The notes beneath the pieces were generated by a model. That model saw only the letters and a program-made list of their open reading frames with translations, did no database searches and was not told the DNA's origin. The translations under genes were made by a program, and so were the position numbers. From positions 1-15,116 of the forward strand of contig JBLMVJ010000009.1 of the NCBI GenBank assembly GCA_050255815.1: DNA of 15,116 nt. Direction: 5' to 3'. Shown here piece by piece: positions 13,165-15,116 of this stretch; position 1 is the stretch's first letter, and each line of letters starts with the position of its first letter. The stretch comes from JAGORM01 sp050255815 (GTDB lineage: Bacteria > Patescibacteriota > Microgenomatia > Levybacterales > GWA1-39-11).

Positions 13165-13173
13165 TGTTATAAT
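13165..13173 (+). promoter_or_regulatory. Extended -10 promoter of the HAD gene
   Basis: TGTTATAAT, a consensus extended -10, ends 9 nt before the GTG at 13183. The predicted 5' leader is 0-3 nt. No -35 was recognised. Confidence 0.65.
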
Positions 13174-13182
13174 TTTAGTATC

Positions 13183-13797
13183 GTGATAAAAGTGGTGCTG
13201 TTTGATTTTGGCGGTGTGATCTATGAACATCCTAAGGCGGTAATTCCTGAAGTTCTGTCCAGGATCTATAACGTTCCACTGGAAAAAGCTGTTTCTTTTT
13301 ACAATACCTATAAAGATGACTACTATGTAGGCAACATCTCTTCAGACGCCCTCATAGAGGCTCTCAGCCGTGATTTTGGCAGTAATCTGGCTACCGCTGA
13401 AGTAAAGGACCGGTGGATGAAGTATTACGGGGAAATGTCAAAAACAAATCCGGAAATTCTAGAACTGATTAAGAAAGTAAAAGTGGGGCGCAAAGTCTAT
13501 CTCTTCTCCAATACTACAGAAATGAGTAACGCCCATAACCAAAACATAGGAGTTTATGACCTTTTTGACGGGTTGTTTATGTCTTTCCAGCAGGGCGTAA
13601 AAAAACCTAACCCGGAATTCTATAAAAAAGTCCTTAGTCAGGTAGGAGTTTCCGCAGGAGAAGTACTTTTTATAGATGACAGCTATGACAACCTGGAACC
13701 GGCAAAAAGACTTGGCATAAAAACTATCTTATTTAATATCCTGGAAGATGATCCGCAGCAGCTAAGTGAACAGATTAATTCAGTCTTAGAGGCCTAG
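13183..13797 (+). CDS. HAD-superfamily hydrolase (YihX-like phosphatase group)
   Basis: The protein has 204 aa with a GTG start. Motif I is VVLFDFGGVIYE with the nucleophile Asp8; the usual second Asp is Gly10, as in many YihX/epoxide-hydrolase-N-like members. Motif II is LFSNTTE with Ser109-Asn110. Motif III is the Lys in GVKKPNPEFY (138-147), and motif IV is FIDDSYDN (163-170) with Asp165-Asp166. Residues about 15-85 form the helical C1 cap. Probably a small-molecule (sugar) phosphatase; the substrate is not determined by sequence. The 3' end overlaps the convergent malic enzyme gene by 12 nt, with no terminator between. Confidence 0.9.
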   Translation: MIKVVLFDFGGVIYEHPKAVIPEVLSRIYNVPLEKAVSFYNTYKDDYYVGNISSDALIEALSRDFGSNLATAEVKDRWMKYYGEMSKTNPEILELIKKVKVGRKVYLFSNTTEMSNAHNQNIGVYDLFDGLFMSFQQGVKKPNPEFYKKVLSQVGVSAGEVLFIDDSYDNLEPAKRLGIKTILFNILEDDPQQLSEQINSVLEA

Positions 13798-14973
13798 GGC
13801 TTTTTCGTCCTCTTTATAGATCTCTGCAACTTTTTCTGCGATTTTAGGTGCTACTGATTTATCAAGCGGGGAGGGTAGGATCATATCAACCGTAGGGTTT
13901 TCCACGCAGCCGGCTAGCGCCATAGCAGCGCCTATCATCATACCGTTAGAAATTGACTTTGCCCTGGCATTTATAGCGCCTAGAAATACTCCCGGAAATG
14001 CAAGCAGGTTATTTACCTGGTTTGGCAAATCAGACCTTCCGGTCCCCACTATGAATGCGCCGGAGGCTTTTGCTTGCGCAGGATCTATTTCCGGCACCGG
14101 GTTTGCCATTGCAAGTACAATAGGTTTCTCAGCCATTTTTTGGACATCTTCACCCCGTAAAATGTTTGCTGTGCTTACGCCTATAAACACATCAGCTCCC
14201 CCTACAGCGTCTGATAATTTCCCTTGCAGGTTATTTTTATTAGAAATATTGGCAAGACGCATCTTGAACGGGTTATTTGCCAGATCAGGCCGTTTCCTAT
14301 GGATAATACCCCGGGAATCACATACAATCATTTCCTTTACCGGTTCACACATGCGCTTATCAAACCCTACGCACAGAAGTAAATTTGCAATTGCTGTTCC
14401 GGCAGCACCTGCGCCGTTAATTACAACTTTCAGGTCTGTCATTTTTTTCCCGGCCAGTTTACTGGCATTCATCATAGCTGCCAGTAGTACTATAGCTGTC
14501 CCGTGCTGGTCATCATGGAAGACCGGAATGCCTATATTTTGCAAATCATCTTCTATTTCAAAGCAACGGGGTGCCGCAATATCTTCCAGATTAATTCCGG
14601 CAAATACCGGTGCGATATTTTTAATAATGTTTACTATCTCGTATACATTTTGGGTTTTCAGGGTGATAGGAAAGGCATCAATCCCCGCAAATTCCTTAAA
14701 CAGCATAGCTTTTCCTTCCATAACGGGAATAGCAGCATATGGTCCAATATTCCCCAAACCCAATACGGCAGATCCGTCAGAAATGATAGCAATAGCCTTG
14801 TTTTTAATGGTCAGGTTGTAGACTTCTGAAGGGTTTTCTGCAATTTCTTTACATACCTGGGCCACCCCCGGCGTATAAACGAGCGAAAGGTCTTCTTTTG
14901 TCTGTACGTCAAATTTTGGGGTTATTTCTATCTTTCCTTTGAGGTTTTTATGTAGTGTCAGTGAATCATCCAT
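13786..14973 (-). CDS. Malic enzyme, NAD(P)-dependent, decarboxylating
   Basis: The protein has 395 aa from the ATG at 14973. It converts malate to pyruvate and CO2 with NAD(P)H formation. The catalytic Tyr lies in LVYTPGVAQVC (31-41) and the catalytic Lys region in MEGKAMLFKEFAGIDAFP (85-102). The metal-binding acidic cluster is FEIEDD (138-143) with VFHDDQHGTA (151-160), and the Rossmann motif is INGAGAAGTA (185-194). It is the short bacterial/archaeal type without the phosphotransacetylase-like tail of MaeB. A TTG three codons upstream (14982) is the other possible start, but it overlaps the -10 box. Cofactor preference is not read with confidence. Confidence 0.94.
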   Translation of the reverse strand: MDDSLTLHKNLKGKIEITPKFDVQTKEDLSLVYTPGVAQVCKEIAENPSEVYNLTIKNKAIAIISDGSAVLGLGNIGPYAAIPVMEGKAMLFKEFAGIDAFPITLKTQNVYEIVNIIKNIAPVFAGINLEDIAAPRCFEIEDDLQNIGIPVFHDDQHGTAIVLLAAMMNASKLAGKKMTDLKVVINGAGAAGTAIANLLLCVGFDKRMCEPVKEMIVCDSRGIIHRKRPDLANNPFKMRLANISNKNNLQGKLSDAVGGADVFIGVSTANILRGEDVQKMAEKPIVLAMANPVPEIDPAQAKASGAFIVGTGRSDLPNQVNNLLAFPGVFLGAINARAKSISNGMMIGAAMALAGCVENPTVDMILPSPLDKSVAPKIAEKVAEIYKEDEKALGL

Positions 14974-14981
14974 AGAGATCA

Positions 14982-15010
14982 AGTATAAGAGAATACTGCT
15001 GAGAATTCAA
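14982..15010 (-). promoter_or_regulatory. Sigma-70 promoter of the malic enzyme gene
   Basis: On the minus strand TTGAAT (15005-15010), a 17-bp spacer, then TATACT (14982-14987), 8 nt before the ATG at 14973. A near-leaderless transcript is predicted. Confidence 0.7.
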
Positions 15011-15028
15011 TGAAGAAGAAATGAGGGG

Positions 15029-15115
15029 CTAGAATTTTATGGGTCCGTACTGGTCTATAAAATCCCGGGGTGAAAGCCTATCTTTTGGTCCTTTCCCTAC
15101 AGCACCAGCTATTAA
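15029..15115 (-). CDS. C-terminal end of an unidentified protein
   Basis: An open frame enters from the right edge and ends at TAG (15029-15031). The 28 visible residues include AGAVGKGPKDRLSPRDFIDQ and end YGPIKF. They look like protein rather than random translation, and the frame ends neatly just before the malic enzyme promoter, so it is probably the upstream neighbour's C-terminus. The family is not recognised. Confidence 0.45.
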   Translation of the reverse strand, partial: LIAGAVGKGPKDRLSPRDFIDQYGPIKF

Positions 15116-15116
15116 A

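Larger units (their letters stand above)
12933..13182. other. Gene-free stretch with inverted-repeat elements
   Basis: This divergent region separates tRNA-Gly (-) from the HAD gene (+). No coding region is supported. It holds the structured element at 12974-13062, the double palindrome at 13064-13097 and the HAD promoter at 13165-13173. Confidence 0.6.

Noticed and set aside
14051..14821. Long open frame (256 codons) opposite malic enzyme
   Set aside because: It is the antisense shadow of a well-conserved enzyme, with no recognisable protein motif.

Overview
The window looks like part of a small bacterial genome using the standard code (UGA is a genuine stop in several genes). Genes are tightly packed, ends often overlap, base composition is moderate to AT-leaning, and there are no phage or transposase genes. 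The most distinctive trait is start architecture. Eight genes have a sigma-70-type -10 hexamer ending only 5-9 nt before the start codon, which predicts leaderless or near-leaderless mRNAs. Only one gene has a clear Shine-Dalgarno at normal spacing. The streamlined gene set and sparse regulators suggest a Patescibacteria/CPR-type genome (Microgenomates-like is my guess). No marker gene here proves it.

Layout. 1-1095 (+): a 5'-truncated DUF72 protein and a small unknown protein. 1112-3773 (+): a long, structured leader, then a soluble PRC-barrel/MgtE_N/CBS protein overlapping an Nramp-family transporter; this is probably a divalent-metal (perhaps Mg2+) uptake unit. 3751-5013 (-): DNA polymerase IV, convergent with and overlapping the transporter. 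5014-5385: AT-rich intergenic DNA with palindromes and a 10-bp repeat ladder. 5386-9010 (-): a four-helix membrane protein, an ABC-2 exporter (ATPase and permease), a methyltransferase-like protein and a GNAT acetyltransferase. 9130-9309 (+): tRNA-Arg(UCU) and an odd tRNA-His(GUG). 9414-10067 (+): a PepE-type S51 peptidase. 10157-12653 (-): 6-phosphogluconate dehydrogenase and glucose-6-phosphate dehydrogenase. 12724-12795 (-): tRNA-Gly(UCC). 12796-13182: a gene-free stretch with tRNA-Gly-derived fragments and inverted repeats. 13183-13797 (+): a HAD hydrolase. 13786-14973 (-): malic enzyme. 15029-15115 (-): the C-terminal end of another gene.

Metabolically, Zwf and Gnd give the two NADPH-forming steps of the oxidative pentose phosphate route (no lactonase gene is visible), and malic enzyme links malate to pyruvate with a further NAD(P)H. 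The points most worth following are the metal-sensor/Nramp gene pair with its leader, the tRNA-His lacking the normal T-loop and D-loop elbow bases, and the repeat-rich region around tRNA-Gly.
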